Positions 43,267 to 51,312 of a stretch of 64,000 nucleotides of DNA are shown piece after piece. The DNA is from Syntrophotaleaceae bacterium (lineage in GTDB: Bacteria; Desulfobacterota; Desulfuromonadia; Desulfuromonadales; Syntrophotaleaceae). Position numbers and translations under genes: made by a program. The notes beneath the pieces were generated by a model that was not told where the DNA came from, ran no database searches, and saw only the letters and a program-made list of their open reading frames with translations. The stretch spans positions 62,001-126,000 of the forward strand of contig JAWKQB010000003.1 in NCBI GenBank assembly GCA_041390365.1, in the 5' to 3' direction. Positions within the stretch are counted from its first letter, which is position 1. Every line of letters begins with the position of its first letter.

Positions 43267-44214
43267 ATGAAAAAGAACCTTCTGCGCATCGGCACCCGGG
43301 CCAGCATGCTGGCGCTCTGGCAGGCCAACTGGGTCCGTGACCGCCTGGAGGAGCGCCATACCGGCTTGGAGGTGGAGCTGGTCAAAATCCGCACTCAGGG
43401 AGACCGGATCCTCGATACACCACTGGCCAAGATCGGCGGCAAGGGACTCTTCGTCAAGGAGATCGAGGAAGCCTTGCTGGACGGCCGGGTCGACCTGGCC
43501 GTGCATTCCATGAAGGATGTGCCGACGCTGCTGCCTGCAGGGCTCGAGCTGCGCTGCACGACCGAACGTGAGGATGCGCGGGACGTGGTGGTGCTCCGGG
43601 AAGGGGTGGCCGGGTTTCGCGATCTTGCGCCAAAGGCCCGGATCGGTACCTCCTCCCTGCGGCGGAAGGCTCAGTTGCTGCATTACCGCCCGGATCTCGA
43701 AATGATCGACCTGCGGGGCAATGTCGAAACCCGTCTGCGGAAACTGGAGGAGGAAGGGCTCGACGGGATCGTGCTCGCCGCGGCGGGCCTGAAACGGCTC
43801 GGCTTCGAAAACCGGATCAGTGAATGCCTGGCCGTGGACTTCTGTCTGCCTGCCATCGGCCAGGGCGCATTGGGACTGGAATGCCGGATCGACGACAGTC
43901 AGACCCATGCCCTGCTCGATTTCCTTCATCACCCCGCCACCGGCTATGCCGTGGCCGCCGAGCGGGCTTTTCTGCACCGCCTGGAAGGTGGGTGCCAGGT
44001 GCCGGTGGCGGCTCACGGCCGGGTCGAGGGGGATCGAATTCAGCTCGAAGGGCTGGTTGCCAGTCCCGACGGCCGTCAGCTGATCCGGGACCGGATTGAA
44101 GGACCTGTCTCTGAAGCCGGGAGGATTGGCACTGCACTGGCCGAAGACCTGTTGCGCCGGGGCGCCGCCGAAATCCTCACCGAGGTGTACGGCCGGGCAC
44201 CGCGGCCGGCCTGA
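43267..44214 (+). CDS. hemC: Hydroxymethylbilane synthase (porphobilinogen deaminase)
   Basis: 315 residues from ATG 43267 (AAAGGA upstream). RIGTRASMLALWQANWV, KIRTQGDRILDTPLAKIGGKGLFVKEIE, HSMKDVPTLLP, GTSSLRRKAQLLH and the dipyrromethane-attaching Cys in LEGGCQVPVAAH. It polymerises four porphobilinogen units. Followed by the palindromic repeat and the cobA-hemD fusion. Confidence 0.97.
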   Translation: MKKNLLRIGTRASMLALWQANWVRDRLEERHTGLEVELVKIRTQGDRILDTPLAKIGGKGLFVKEIEEALLDGRVDLAVHSMKDVPTLLPAGLELRCTTEREDARDVVVLREGVAGFRDLAPKARIGTSSLRRKAQLLHYRPDLEMIDLRGNVETRLRKLEEEGLDGIVLAAAGLKRLGFENRISECLAVDFCLPAIGQGALGLECRIDDSQTHALLDFLHHPATGYAVAAERAFLHRLEGGCQVPVAAHGRVEGDRIQLEGLVASPDGRQLIRDRIEGPVSEAGRIGTALAEDLLRRGAAEILTEVYGRAPRPA

Positions 44215-44221
44215 AACAAAG

Positions 44222-44242
44222 GGGCGATTCCATGAATCGCCC
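44222..44242. repeat. Dispersed palindrome GGGCGATTC / GAATCGCCC
   Basis: A perfect 9-bp inverted repeat with a CAT spacer in the hemC-cobA/hemD gap. It matches the element at 14452-14473. It provides an ATG (44232) that could mimic a start codon; the better start for the next gene is at 44259. Confidence 0.85.
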
Positions 44243-44258
44243 GCACAGGGGAATCCCC

Positions 44259-45797
44259 ATGCACAAAGGCATTGTCTATCTCATCGGCGCCGGTCCCGGA
44301 GACCCCGGTCTGATTACCGTCAAGGGGCTGAACTGTCTGCGCCGGGCCGAAGTGGTGATCTACGACTATCTGGCCAATCCGGTCCTGCTGGAGGAAGCCC
44401 CGCCGGAAGCCGAGCGAATCTATGTGGGCAAGACCAGGGGGCGTCACCATCTGCCCCAGTCGGAAATCAACGCGCTGCTGATTGAAAAGGCACGGCAGGG
44501 ACGGGTTGTAGCGCGTCTCAAGGGCGGGGATCCCTACGTATTCGGACGGGGCGGTGAGGAGGCCGAGGAGCTGCAGTCTGCCGGGGTACCCTTCGAGGTC
44601 GTTCCCGGCATTTCGGCCGGTTTCGCGGCTGCGGCCTATGCCGGCATCCCTCTGACCCACCGGGACTACACCACCAGCCTCGCCCTCATCACCGGGCATG
44701 AAAATCCGGAAAAAAAGGTATCCAGTCTCGACTGGGAGAAGCTGTCCACCGGAGTGGGAACTCTGGTATTTTATATGGGCATGAGCAACCTGGAGCTGAT
44801 CGCCGAACAGCTGCAGGCTCACGGCCGGTCTCCCGATACTCCGGCGGCGGTCATTCGCTGGGGGACCACTCCACAGCAGCAGACCATTACCGGAACCTTG
44901 ACCGACATCGTCGAGCGGGTGCGGGAGGCAGACATAAAACCTCCGGCGATCATCGTGATCGGCGAAGTGGTCGAGTTACGGGAAAAACTTCGCTGGTTCG
45001 ACAACCGGCCTCTGTTCGGGCGCTCTGTGCTGGTAACGCGAGCCATCCACCAGGCCCGGGAATTGTCCGCTCTACTGTGCAACGCGGGCGCGAAGGTTTT
45101 CTGTCTGCCGACTCTGGAGCTCGGGCCTCCCGAAAGCTGGCGGGAACTGGACGATGCGATTGCCCGGCTGGAAGAAACTGACCTGCTGATACTCACCTCG
45201 GTGAACGGAGTCTCCGCTTTCTTCTCCCGCCTCACTGCGGCAGGGCTGGACAGCCGGGCGCTGCACGGGTTGAAGGTGGTGGCTGTCGGACCCAAAACTG
45301 CCGCCGCCCTGACCGCCCATGGTCTGGTAGCCGACCTCGTTCCCGCCGATCACCGGGCGGAAGGTGTGGTGGCCTTGCTGCGGGAACGGGGGGTCGAGGG
45401 TCAGCGGATTCTCTATCCCCGCTCGGCCCTGTCCCGCGACCTGATCTGCAGGGAACTGACGGCGGCAGGCGCCTTTGTTTCCGCTCCGGTGGCATATCGC
45501 ACGCTGCAACCGGCAGTCGAAGCGGAGCGGCTGCGGCAGACCCTCGTCGAAACCCGGATCGATGCCGTCACCTTCACCTCCTCTTCGGCGGTGGACAATT
45601 TCCTGGCTCTGCTTGATCAGGCCGATGTAAGCCTGTCGCCGGACATCGCCGTCGCCTCCATCGGCCCGCTGACCACAGAATCGGTTCGGCGTCACGGTTT
45701 GAAGGTGGCGGTGGAGGCGAAAATCGCCACGAGCGAGGCTCTGCTGGAGGCACTGGAGGAGTACTTCTCTTCATCCTCCTTACTCAGGACGGACTGA
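44259..45797 (+). CDS. Fused uroporphyrinogen-III C-methyltransferase / uroporphyrinogen-III synthase
   Basis: 512 residues from ATG 44259 (AGGGGA upstream). Residues 1 to about 240 are CobA/SUMT: VYLIGAGPGDPGLITVKG, YDYLANP, VVARLKGGDPYVFGRG, VVPGISAGFAAAAYAGIPLTHR, MGMSNL. From about 255 the chain is HemD: GRSVLVTRAIHQARELSALL...LTSVNGVSAFF...VGPKTAAAL...FTSSSAVDNFLALL...SIGPLTTESVRRHGL. The fusion makes uroporphyrinogen III and can divert it straight to precorrin-2 for siroheme or cobalamin. This CobA-HemD order is known in clostridia and Desulfuromonadia. Confidence 0.96.
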   Translation: MHKGIVYLIGAGPGDPGLITVKGLNCLRRAEVVIYDYLANPVLLEEAPPEAERIYVGKTRGRHHLPQSEINALLIEKARQGRVVARLKGGDPYVFGRGGEEAEELQSAGVPFEVVPGISAGFAAAAYAGIPLTHRDYTTSLALITGHENPEKKVSSLDWEKLSTGVGTLVFYMGMSNLELIAEQLQAHGRSPDTPAAVIRWGTTPQQQTITGTLTDIVERVREADIKPPAIIVIGEVVELREKLRWFDNRPLFGRSVLVTRAIHQARELSALLCNAGAKVFCLPTLELGPPESWRELDDAIARLEETDLLILTSVNGVSAFFSRLTAAGLDSRALHGLKVVAVGPKTAAALTAHGLVADLVPADHRAEGVVALLRERGVEGQRILYPRSALSRDLICRELTAAGAFVSAPVAYRTLQPAVEAERLRQTLVETRIDAVTFTSSSAVDNFLALLDQADVSLSPDIAVASIGPLTTESVRRHGLKVAVEAKIATSEALLEALEEYFSSSSLLRTD

Positions 45798-45811
45798 ACC
45801 AGGGTTTTGCC

Positions 45812-45874
45812 TTCCAACAGCAGCCTCTTGACGTTCTGTTGGAAAGAGGACAATCCTGCCGTGCAGAACGGCAG
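45812..45874 (+). other. Candidate structured leader RNA ahead of hemB
   Basis: The 200-base gap between cobA-hemD and hemB holds two perfect hairpins: TTCCAACAG (45812-45820) with CTGTTGGAA (45836-45844), and CTGCCGT (45856-45862) with ACGGCAG (45868-45874). CCTCTT (45824-45829) can instead pair with AAGAGG (45844-45849), giving an alternative to the first stem. No T-run follows, so these are not simple terminators. The function is unknown. Confidence 0.45.
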
Positions 45875-45998
45875 AACCCTCCGCAGATCGCTTACCGGCT
45901 CCGCCGATTGCTAGCCGTCCGGTGCCGCCCACTGCAAGTAGGGACTGCCGGTTTAACATCTATAGGACCTTGGACCCGCCTCTATAAAGGAGCTTCCG

Positions 45999-46976
45999 AT
46001 GTTTTTTCCTGAATATCGCGCCCGCCGTTTGCGCCGTACGGCCACTCTACGCCGCATGGTGCGGGAAACGGAGCTGCAGGTCGGCGATTTCATCTACCCC
46101 CTGTTCAGCGCCTTCGGTGAGAATATTCGCCGGGAAATCCCTTCCATGCCGGGAATTTTCCAGCTTAGCATCGAGCACCTGCTGGCTGAAGCCCGGGAAG
46201 CCTTCGAACTCGGTATTCCCGCCGTGATCCTGTTCGGCATTCCCGAAAGCAAGGATCCCCTTGGAAGCGACGGCTACAGCGAGGACGGCATCATCCAGCG
46301 GACGGTGACGGCCCTCAAGGCCGAGCTTCCCGAACTGGTCGTCATCACCGACGTCTGCCTCTGCGAGTATACCGACCACGGCCACTGCGGCGTCATCAAG
46401 GGATCGGACGTCGATAACGATTCCACCCTTCAGCTGCTTGCGGCCCAGGCCCTGTCCCACGCCCGGGCCGGCACCGACATCGTCGCTCCCAGCGACATGA
46501 TGGACGGCCGGGTTGCGGCGATCCGGGAAATGCTCGATGCCAACGGCTTTCAGCACATTCCGATCATGAGCTACGCAGTGAAGTACGCCAGTGCCTTCTA
46601 CGGCCCTTTTCGCGACGCCGCCCAGTCGGCGCCCCAGTTCGGAGACCGCCGCAGCTACCAGATGGATCCGGCCAACCGGCGCGAGGCCTTGCGGGAGGCT
46701 GCCCTCGATGTGCAGGAATGCGCCGATTTTCTGATGGTCAAACCGGCCCTGGCCTACCTCGATATCATTCGCGATCTGCGCGAACGTTTCGACCTCCCCC
46801 TCGCGGCTTATAACGTGTCCGGCGAGTATGCCATGCTCAAGGCGGCCGCCCGGCAGGGTTGGATCGATCACGACAGAGTGATGCTCGAACTGCTGACCGG
46901 GATCAAGCGGGCCGGGGCCGACCTGATCATCACCTATCATGCCAAGGAAGCAGCGCGGCTGCTCGGTGGCCGATAA
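45999..46976 (+). CDS. hemB: Delta-aminolevulinic acid dehydratase (porphobilinogen synthase)
   Basis: 325 residues, normal length. The zinc-type Cys cluster VITDVCLCEYTDHGHCG, the Schiff-base lysines in MSYAVKYASAFYGPFRDA and MVKPALAYLDIIRDL, and YNVSGEYAMLKAA are all present. It condenses two aminolevulinates to porphobilinogen. The ATG follows AAAGGAGCTT. It is separated from cobA-hemD by a 200-base structured gap. Confidence 0.97.
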   Translation: MFFPEYRARRLRRTATLRRMVRETELQVGDFIYPLFSAFGENIRREIPSMPGIFQLSIEHLLAEAREAFELGIPAVILFGIPESKDPLGSDGYSEDGIIQRTVTALKAELPELVVITDVCLCEYTDHGHCGVIKGSDVDNDSTLQLLAAQALSHARAGTDIVAPSDMMDGRVAAIREMLDANGFQHIPIMSYAVKYASAFYGPFRDAAQSAPQFGDRRSYQMDPANRREALREAALDVQECADFLMVKPALAYLDIIRDLRERFDLPLAAYNVSGEYAMLKAAARQGWIDHDRVMLELLTGIKRAGADLIITYHAKEAARLLGGR

Positions 46977-47018
46977 ACCGGAGCAATCCGCAACCCCACA
47001 GGAAAGCTGTTCGATTTT

Positions 47019-48308
47019 ATGAAAGACTATCGCCTGGACACACTGGCAAACGGCCTGCGCCTGCTGACCGTGCCGATGCCTCATCTCCACAGCGCCGAAC
47101 TGGCCTGTTATGTCGGCGTGGGCAGCCGCTTCGAACCTCGCCGCCTGGCCGGCATTTCCCATTTTCTCGAGCACATGCTGTTCCGCGGCTCGGTCGACTA
47201 CCCTTCGAATCTCGATCTGGAATGGCAGTTCGAAGCCATCGGCGGCACCATAAACGCCGCAACCGATGCCGAAACCACCTGCTACCACTCGCGCCTGCAT
47301 CCGGATCAGATCGGCAAGGGGCTCGAGCTGCTCGCTTCCATGCTCCGTCGTCCTCTGTTCAAGGATGTGGAGATCGAGAGGAAAATTATTCTGGAAGAGG
47401 CCCTGGAAGATCTTAACCAGGATGGGGAAGAAATCAGTCCCGATCTGCTGATGGCCCGGCTGCTGTGGCCCGACCATCCCCTGAGCCAGCCCACCATCGG
47501 TCTTCAGGCCTCCATTGCCGCCATGACCACAGAGGACCTGCTGGCCCATCATCGAACCTACTATGTGCCGGCCAACACGGTCATAGCTCTTGCCGGGCGT
47601 ATCGATCGGCAGGCGGCTCTGCAGGCTGCTGAAACCATATTCGGCGACTGGCAGGGGGATCAGGCGCCGTCTGCGCCGCCTTTGTTGGAAACCGTTGGAG
47701 ATTCGGGGCCGGGCGCCGTCTGGAAGTACGATCCCGACTCCCAGGTCAATATCCAGATCGCCTTCAAGGTTCCCGGTCGGGAAAGCGGTCATACCCCGGC
47801 CCTGCGCATGCTGCGGCGCGTTCTGTCCGGCGGGGGCACGGCCCGTCTGATGCTGGAGCTGCGGGAAAATCTGGGCCTGACCTACAATGCCGAGGCACAC
47901 CTGACCCTGTTCGTCGAGAGGGGCAGTTTCACCGTCGACCTGTCGGTCATGCCGGATAATCTGGTCAGGGCCGTAAACGAAGTTCTTGCCATCTTCGAGG
48001 ACCTCTGCGCCGTTCCGGTTGGAGAGAGGGAGTTGGAGCGGGCGGTGCGCAACTACCTCTATGACCTCGATTTCACCCACGATCATGCCGATGTCCTGGC
48101 GAATCGTTACGGCTGGGGGCTGATCACCGGTTATCTGAAGACCCTGGACGACGAAAAGCGGGAGGCTGTCTCCGTGAATTCAAGCCAGATGCAGATCACC
48201 GCCCGGGAAGTCTTCACGCGGGAGAACCTGCGAATGGCGGTGGTCGGCCCCTTTGCCAAGAAGGATCGCCGTCAGGTGGAGAAGAGGCTGGCCGGTTTTA
48301 GAGCTTGA
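47019..48308 (+). CDS. M16-family zinc metallopeptidase (pitrilysin/MPP-like)
   Basis: 429 residues. The inverted zinc motif HxxEH is HFLEH (H48, E51, H52), with the downstream glutamate in IERKIILEEALEDL. SRFEPRRLAGISHFLEHMLFRGS and AIGGTINAATDAETTCYHSRL are also typical. Two homologous halves are apparent. Such single-chain bacterial M16B enzymes dimerise to degrade peptides. No signal peptide is seen, so it is probably cytosolic. It is 42 bp from hemB on the same strand. Confidence 0.93.
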   Translation: MKDYRLDTLANGLRLLTVPMPHLHSAELACYVGVGSRFEPRRLAGISHFLEHMLFRGSVDYPSNLDLEWQFEAIGGTINAATDAETTCYHSRLHPDQIGKGLELLASMLRRPLFKDVEIERKIILEEALEDLNQDGEEISPDLLMARLLWPDHPLSQPTIGLQASIAAMTTEDLLAHHRTYYVPANTVIALAGRIDRQAALQAAETIFGDWQGDQAPSAPPLLETVGDSGPGAVWKYDPDSQVNIQIAFKVPGRESGHTPALRMLRRVLSGGGTARLMLELRENLGLTYNAEAHLTLFVERGSFTVDLSVMPDNLVRAVNEVLAIFEDLCAVPVGERELERAVRNYLYDLDFTHDHADVLANRYGWGLITGYLKTLDDEKREAVSVNSSQMQITAREVFTRENLRMAVVGPFAKKDRRQVEKRLAGFRA

Positions 48309-48374
48309 AATGCAAAAACATTAAATCGAAAGCTTTCACCACAGAGAACAGAGTTCATAGAGGCTCACAGAACC

Positions 48375-48474
48375 AAAATGGTCATTCCCGAGGCGATTTT
48401 AATCGGGAATTCAGTCGTTTAATCCTTGAAATCCTGGATGCCCGATAGAAGCACTCGGGCATGACGGAACAAAT
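48375..48474. repeat. Dispersed intergenic repeat (TCATTCCCG...CGGGCATGACG type)
   Basis: The region after the M16 gene holds GTCATTCCCGAGG...AATCGGGAATT, then CTGGATGCCCGA...TCGGGCATGACGG. Both are inverted repeats of a style seen in many bacterial genomes as scattered non-coding elements. The rest of the 250-base gap shows nothing else. Confidence 0.6.
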
Positions 48475-48559
48475 TTGCGAATGCATCATAGATTTTTTGA
48501 ATGAAAGGGGCCTACTCAGGCAAACTTAAGAGCACCGCTCCATTAAGGGATTCCCGGGA

Positions 48560-49471
48560 TTACGGAAAATCGGCGGGATTCAGCCTGGCGTGGGCCAGGA
48601 TTTTTTCATTTTCGGCCAGGGCCCGGGGCAGGATGACGGTGACACCATACCCCTGCTCCAGAAGCTTGAGGCTCGACTCCGTCGTCCCTTTGTCCGAGGA
48701 CGGGTCGGATGCGGCCGGATCCCGCAAGGAGCCTCGTTTCAGAAAACCGATGATTTCCTTGACATGGTTCAGGCCGATGGTGAACATGGCCTGACGCCTT
48801 TTTATCTTTCCTGCCGCGTGGGCCTGCTCCAACAGGTCGGGAATATTCTGCAGCATGACAGCGGTTCGCTCGACCTGAAGGCCGTCCAGTTTCGAAAGGA
48901 TCGAAAGATCCTTTTCCCGGCCCGCCTTCTGCAGTAACTGGAGAATATTTCGATACAGCTGCTCGTTTTCCACCTGACCCAAAGGGATGCGGTAGCTGGA
49001 GTTCAACAGCATGTCGGCATTGACGAACCTTCGGGTATCGGCCAGCATGGCCTCAAGGGACCGATTGTCAAGACGGATGATATCCTCGTCGCTCCCTTCG
49101 GGCACGGATATTCCTTCCTGAGTTTTCAGGAAATACCCCTCCGGCAGCAGCATCCCCACCTTCTGTTGTTGAATCAGCCACTCCCCGATTCGATAGATTT
49201 CAGCCTGAACCCTGACAATCTCCTGATTGCATTCACCGGTCAAAGCACTGCGATGAGCCTGGCCGATTATATAGATCTGTTGCGGAAGGTGGCTGTTGAC
49301 CTGATAGATCACCCGCCCGTACCCTCCGGCTGAATCCAGCTTCTGAACCGGATTGCCCTGAGCAAAGGAGGATACGGGGAAAAACATCCAGAGGGACAAT
49401 CCGAAAAGGAGAAGTCTGACTGATAAACAATTGAAATTCTTAAATTTTCGGTAAAAGTAGAACATCTGCAC
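48560..49471 (-). CDS. Secreted hypothetical protein, possibly TraB/GumN-like
   Basis: 303 residues. A hydrophobic N-terminal segment (SVRLLLFGLSLWMFFPVSSFAQ) ending in a signal-peptidase-like SSFAQ predicts export. The mature chain starts with VIYQVNSHLPQQIYIIGQAHRSA, has LLPEGYF about 50 residues later, and FTIGLNHVKEIIGFL late. The combination GxxH, an early Glu and NHV vaguely recalls the TraB/GumN/Tiki fold, but the match is weak and I do not assign a function. Isolated on the minus strand, with repeat DNA downstream. Confidence 0.6.
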   Translation of the reverse strand: MQMFYFYRKFKNFNCLSVRLLLFGLSLWMFFPVSSFAQGNPVQKLDSAGGYGRVIYQVNSHLPQQIYIIGQAHRSALTGECNQEIVRVQAEIYRIGEWLIQQQKVGMLLPEGYFLKTQEGISVPEGSDEDIIRLDNRSLEAMLADTRRFVNADMLLNSSYRIPLGQVENEQLYRNILQLLQKAGREKDLSILSKLDGLQVERTAVMLQNIPDLLEQAHAAGKIKRRQAMFTIGLNHVKEIIGFLKRGSLRDPAASDPSSDKGTTESSLKLLEQGYGVTVILPRALAENEKILAHARLNPADFP

Positions 49472-49602
49472 CCTTGCCTGCGCCTAGATTCGAATGAAGA
49501 CGATAAAGATTAATTTGTTATAACCATACGGGATTGCTGGGGTTTTTCGAAGGTTCCGGCTATCATATCCGAACCCTTTGTTTTTGCGCAACTTTTTATT
49601 GA

Positions 49603-49630
49603 TTGACAAGCTTTAAAGTAATGTTAGAAG
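49603..49630 (+). promoter_or_regulatory. Probable promoter of the Gln-rich peptidoglycan-binding protein gene
   Basis: A perfect -35 TTGACA (49603-49608) and a -10 TAGAAG (49625-49630) are 16 bases apart. The start codon follows about 120 bases downstream, leaving a leader of moderate length. Confidence 0.5.
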
Positions 49631-49754
49631 TAGACCATATGCGACAAGCCAACATCTTCCGGAAACCCCGGATCGCGCAGTATGTCTATTTGATTGAATC
49701 TCTTAGTTTCATCCCTGAAGTGGCCCCCTGAAAAAACCGAAGGGAGAAAAACAC

Positions 49755-50264
49755 ATGAAACGCACGATCTTGATCACCATGATGGCTTTCATTGCCGGTC
49801 TGTTCATTGCCGGCAACGGGTTTGCAGCAGGAGAGCATGGGCAGGAATGGGATTCGCAGAGCCAGGCCGGCATGACCCAGGACCAGGGAGCGGGCATGGC
49901 CCAGCAGATGACCAACCAGCAGGTGCGTACACTGCAGAACCTGTTGAATGAGAAAGGCTTCGACTCCGGGCCGGTCGACGGCATCATCGGCCCGAAAACG
50001 ACCAGTGCTATCCGTAACTTCCAGGAATCCCGGGGCCTGGCTGCAACAGGCAGCCCGGACAGGGACACCCTTCAGGAGCTTGCCCCGGATGCCGAAACCC
50101 AGGAGCAGTTGGGCCTGTCGCCGGAGTTCGGCGAGGAAGGGATGGGACAACAGCAGCAACAGCAGGACATGGACACCCAACAGGATATGGAGAGCCAGCA
50201 GGACATGGGAACCCAGGAGCAGGATCAGATGGGCCCCGACCAATCAGGCACCAAGGACTGGTAA
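49755..50264 (+). CDS. Exported peptidoglycan-binding domain protein with a Gln/Asp/Met-rich repeat tail
   Basis: 169 residues. Signal peptide MKRTILITMMAFIAGLFIAG...FAAG, then a short Gln-rich stretch and a PG_binding_1 domain (VRTLQNLLNEKGFDSGPVDG, IIGPKTTSAIRNFQESRGL, TGSPDRDTLQEL). The last 45 residues are low complexity with repeated QQDMxTQ/QDMESQ units. It probably attaches to the cell wall in the periplasm. It has its own promoter and terminator; GGGAGAAAA precedes the start. The role of the tail is unknown. Confidence 0.85.
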   Translation: MKRTILITMMAFIAGLFIAGNGFAAGEHGQEWDSQSQAGMTQDQGAGMAQQMTNQQVRTLQNLLNEKGFDSGPVDGIIGPKTTSAIRNFQESRGLAATGSPDRDTLQELAPDAETQEQLGLSPEFGEEGMGQQQQQQDMDTQQDMESQQDMGTQEQDQMGPDQSGTKDW

Positions 50265-50296
50265 AGAATTAAAAAATTTGGTCCACTTTTGGGATA

Positions 50297-50328
50297 CGCC
50301 AGGATTCAAGTCCTGGCGTTTTCTTTTC
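50297..50328 (+). terminator. Rho-independent terminator of the peptidoglycan-binding protein gene
   Basis: A perfect 8-bp stem CGCCAGGA / TCCTGGCG with a 6-base loop is followed by TTTTCTTTT, 32 bases after the stop codon. Confidence 0.92.
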
Positions 50329-50456
50329 TCTGAAGAAGGAGACGCCTATGAAACCCTGAAACAATCGTTCCGCCGGGCCTTCCTGGGCAAACCGCCGGCC
50401 GGTGGCGATATATCCCCGAGCCTGGAGCAGAGGACCGGGTGAAAAGGATGTCGGCC

Positions 50457-51293
50457 ATGAGCGAAAAGAGAAAACCGATCATTCTTCTAACCGGAGCAAC
50501 CGACGGCCTCGGGCGACGGGTCGCCGAAGACCTGGCCGCCAACGGACACATCCTTCTGCTGCACGGACGCAACCCGGACAAGGGCAATGCCCTTGTGTCC
50601 AGAATTTGCAGCGCAACCGACAATCAACAGGTTTATTACTACAACGCCGATCTCGCATCCCTCCAGGAAGTCCGCAATCTGGCCGCCACCGTCACTTGGA
50701 ACCACCCCTGCCTGGACGTCCTGATCAACAACGCCGGGCTGGGCGGCGGTCCCGGCCCGAAAAAACGCCAGATCAGCCGGGACGGCTTCGAATTGCGCTT
50801 TGCCGTCAATTACCTGGCCCCCTACCTTTTGACCCGCCTGCTCCTGCCCCTGCTGCGCCGTGGCGCGGAAAGCAACGGGACATCCCGCATCGTCAACATC
50901 GCCTCCAGTTGCCAGCAGGCCATCGATTTCGACAACCCGATGCTAGAGCGGGATTATGACGGCCTGCGGGCCTATTGCCAGAGCAAACTTGCGCTGGTGA
51001 TGTTCACTTTCGATCTGGCCAGAGAACTCCAGGGAAGCGGGATCACCGTGAACGCCCTGCACCCCGCCTCGGCCATGAACACCAAGCTTTTGCGCCAATG
51101 GCACCGGATCCCCCGGCACTCGGTGAAAAAGGGGGCTCAGGCGGTGATAAGCCTGGCATTGTCCAATCGGGCGCGTTATACGTCCGGCCAATATTTCAAC
51201 GGCGGCAAAATTCAACCGGCCAAAGACCCGGCCTACGACGAGGAGGCGCGGCAACGTTTACGCAGAATCAGCAGGGAATGGACCGGCCTCTGA
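50457..51293 (+). CDS. Short-chain dehydrogenase/reductase (retinol-dehydrogenase-like)
   Basis: About 278 residues from ATG 50457; GTG 50439 and ATG 50448 are alternatives. Classical SDR: cofactor site LTGATDGLGRRVAEDLA, NNAGLG, NIASSCQQ and the catalytic pair YCQSK. It resembles the retinol dehydrogenase/WWOX-type group that interconverts alcohols and aldehydes with NADP(H). It is convergent with the aldehyde dehydrogenase gene and close to the two carotenoid-type desaturase genes, so an apocarotenoid or fatty-alcohol substrate is plausible but unproven. Confidence 0.88.
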   Translation: MSEKRKPIILLTGATDGLGRRVAEDLAANGHILLLHGRNPDKGNALVSRICSATDNQQVYYYNADLASLQEVRNLAATVTWNHPCLDVLINNAGLGGGPGPKKRQISRDGFELRFAVNYLAPYLLTRLLLPLLRRGAESNGTSRIVNIASSCQQAIDFDNPMLERDYDGLRAYCQSKLALVMFTFDLARELQGSGITVNALHPASAMNTKLLRQWHRIPRHSVKKGAQAVISLALSNRARYTSGQYFNGGKIQPAKDPAYDEEARQRLRRISREWTGL

Positions 51294-51312
51294 GGGGCTT
51301 GGGGGGGTCCCC

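Noticed and set aside
45798..45998. Cobalamin riboswitch ahead of hemB
   Set aside because: A CCCACTGC stretch recalls the GCCACTG box, but the other conserved boxes are missing. Only a generic structured leader is reported.
46047..48086. 679-residue open frame on the minus strand
   Set aside because: It is antisense to hemB and the M16 peptidase, both with unmistakable active-site motifs.
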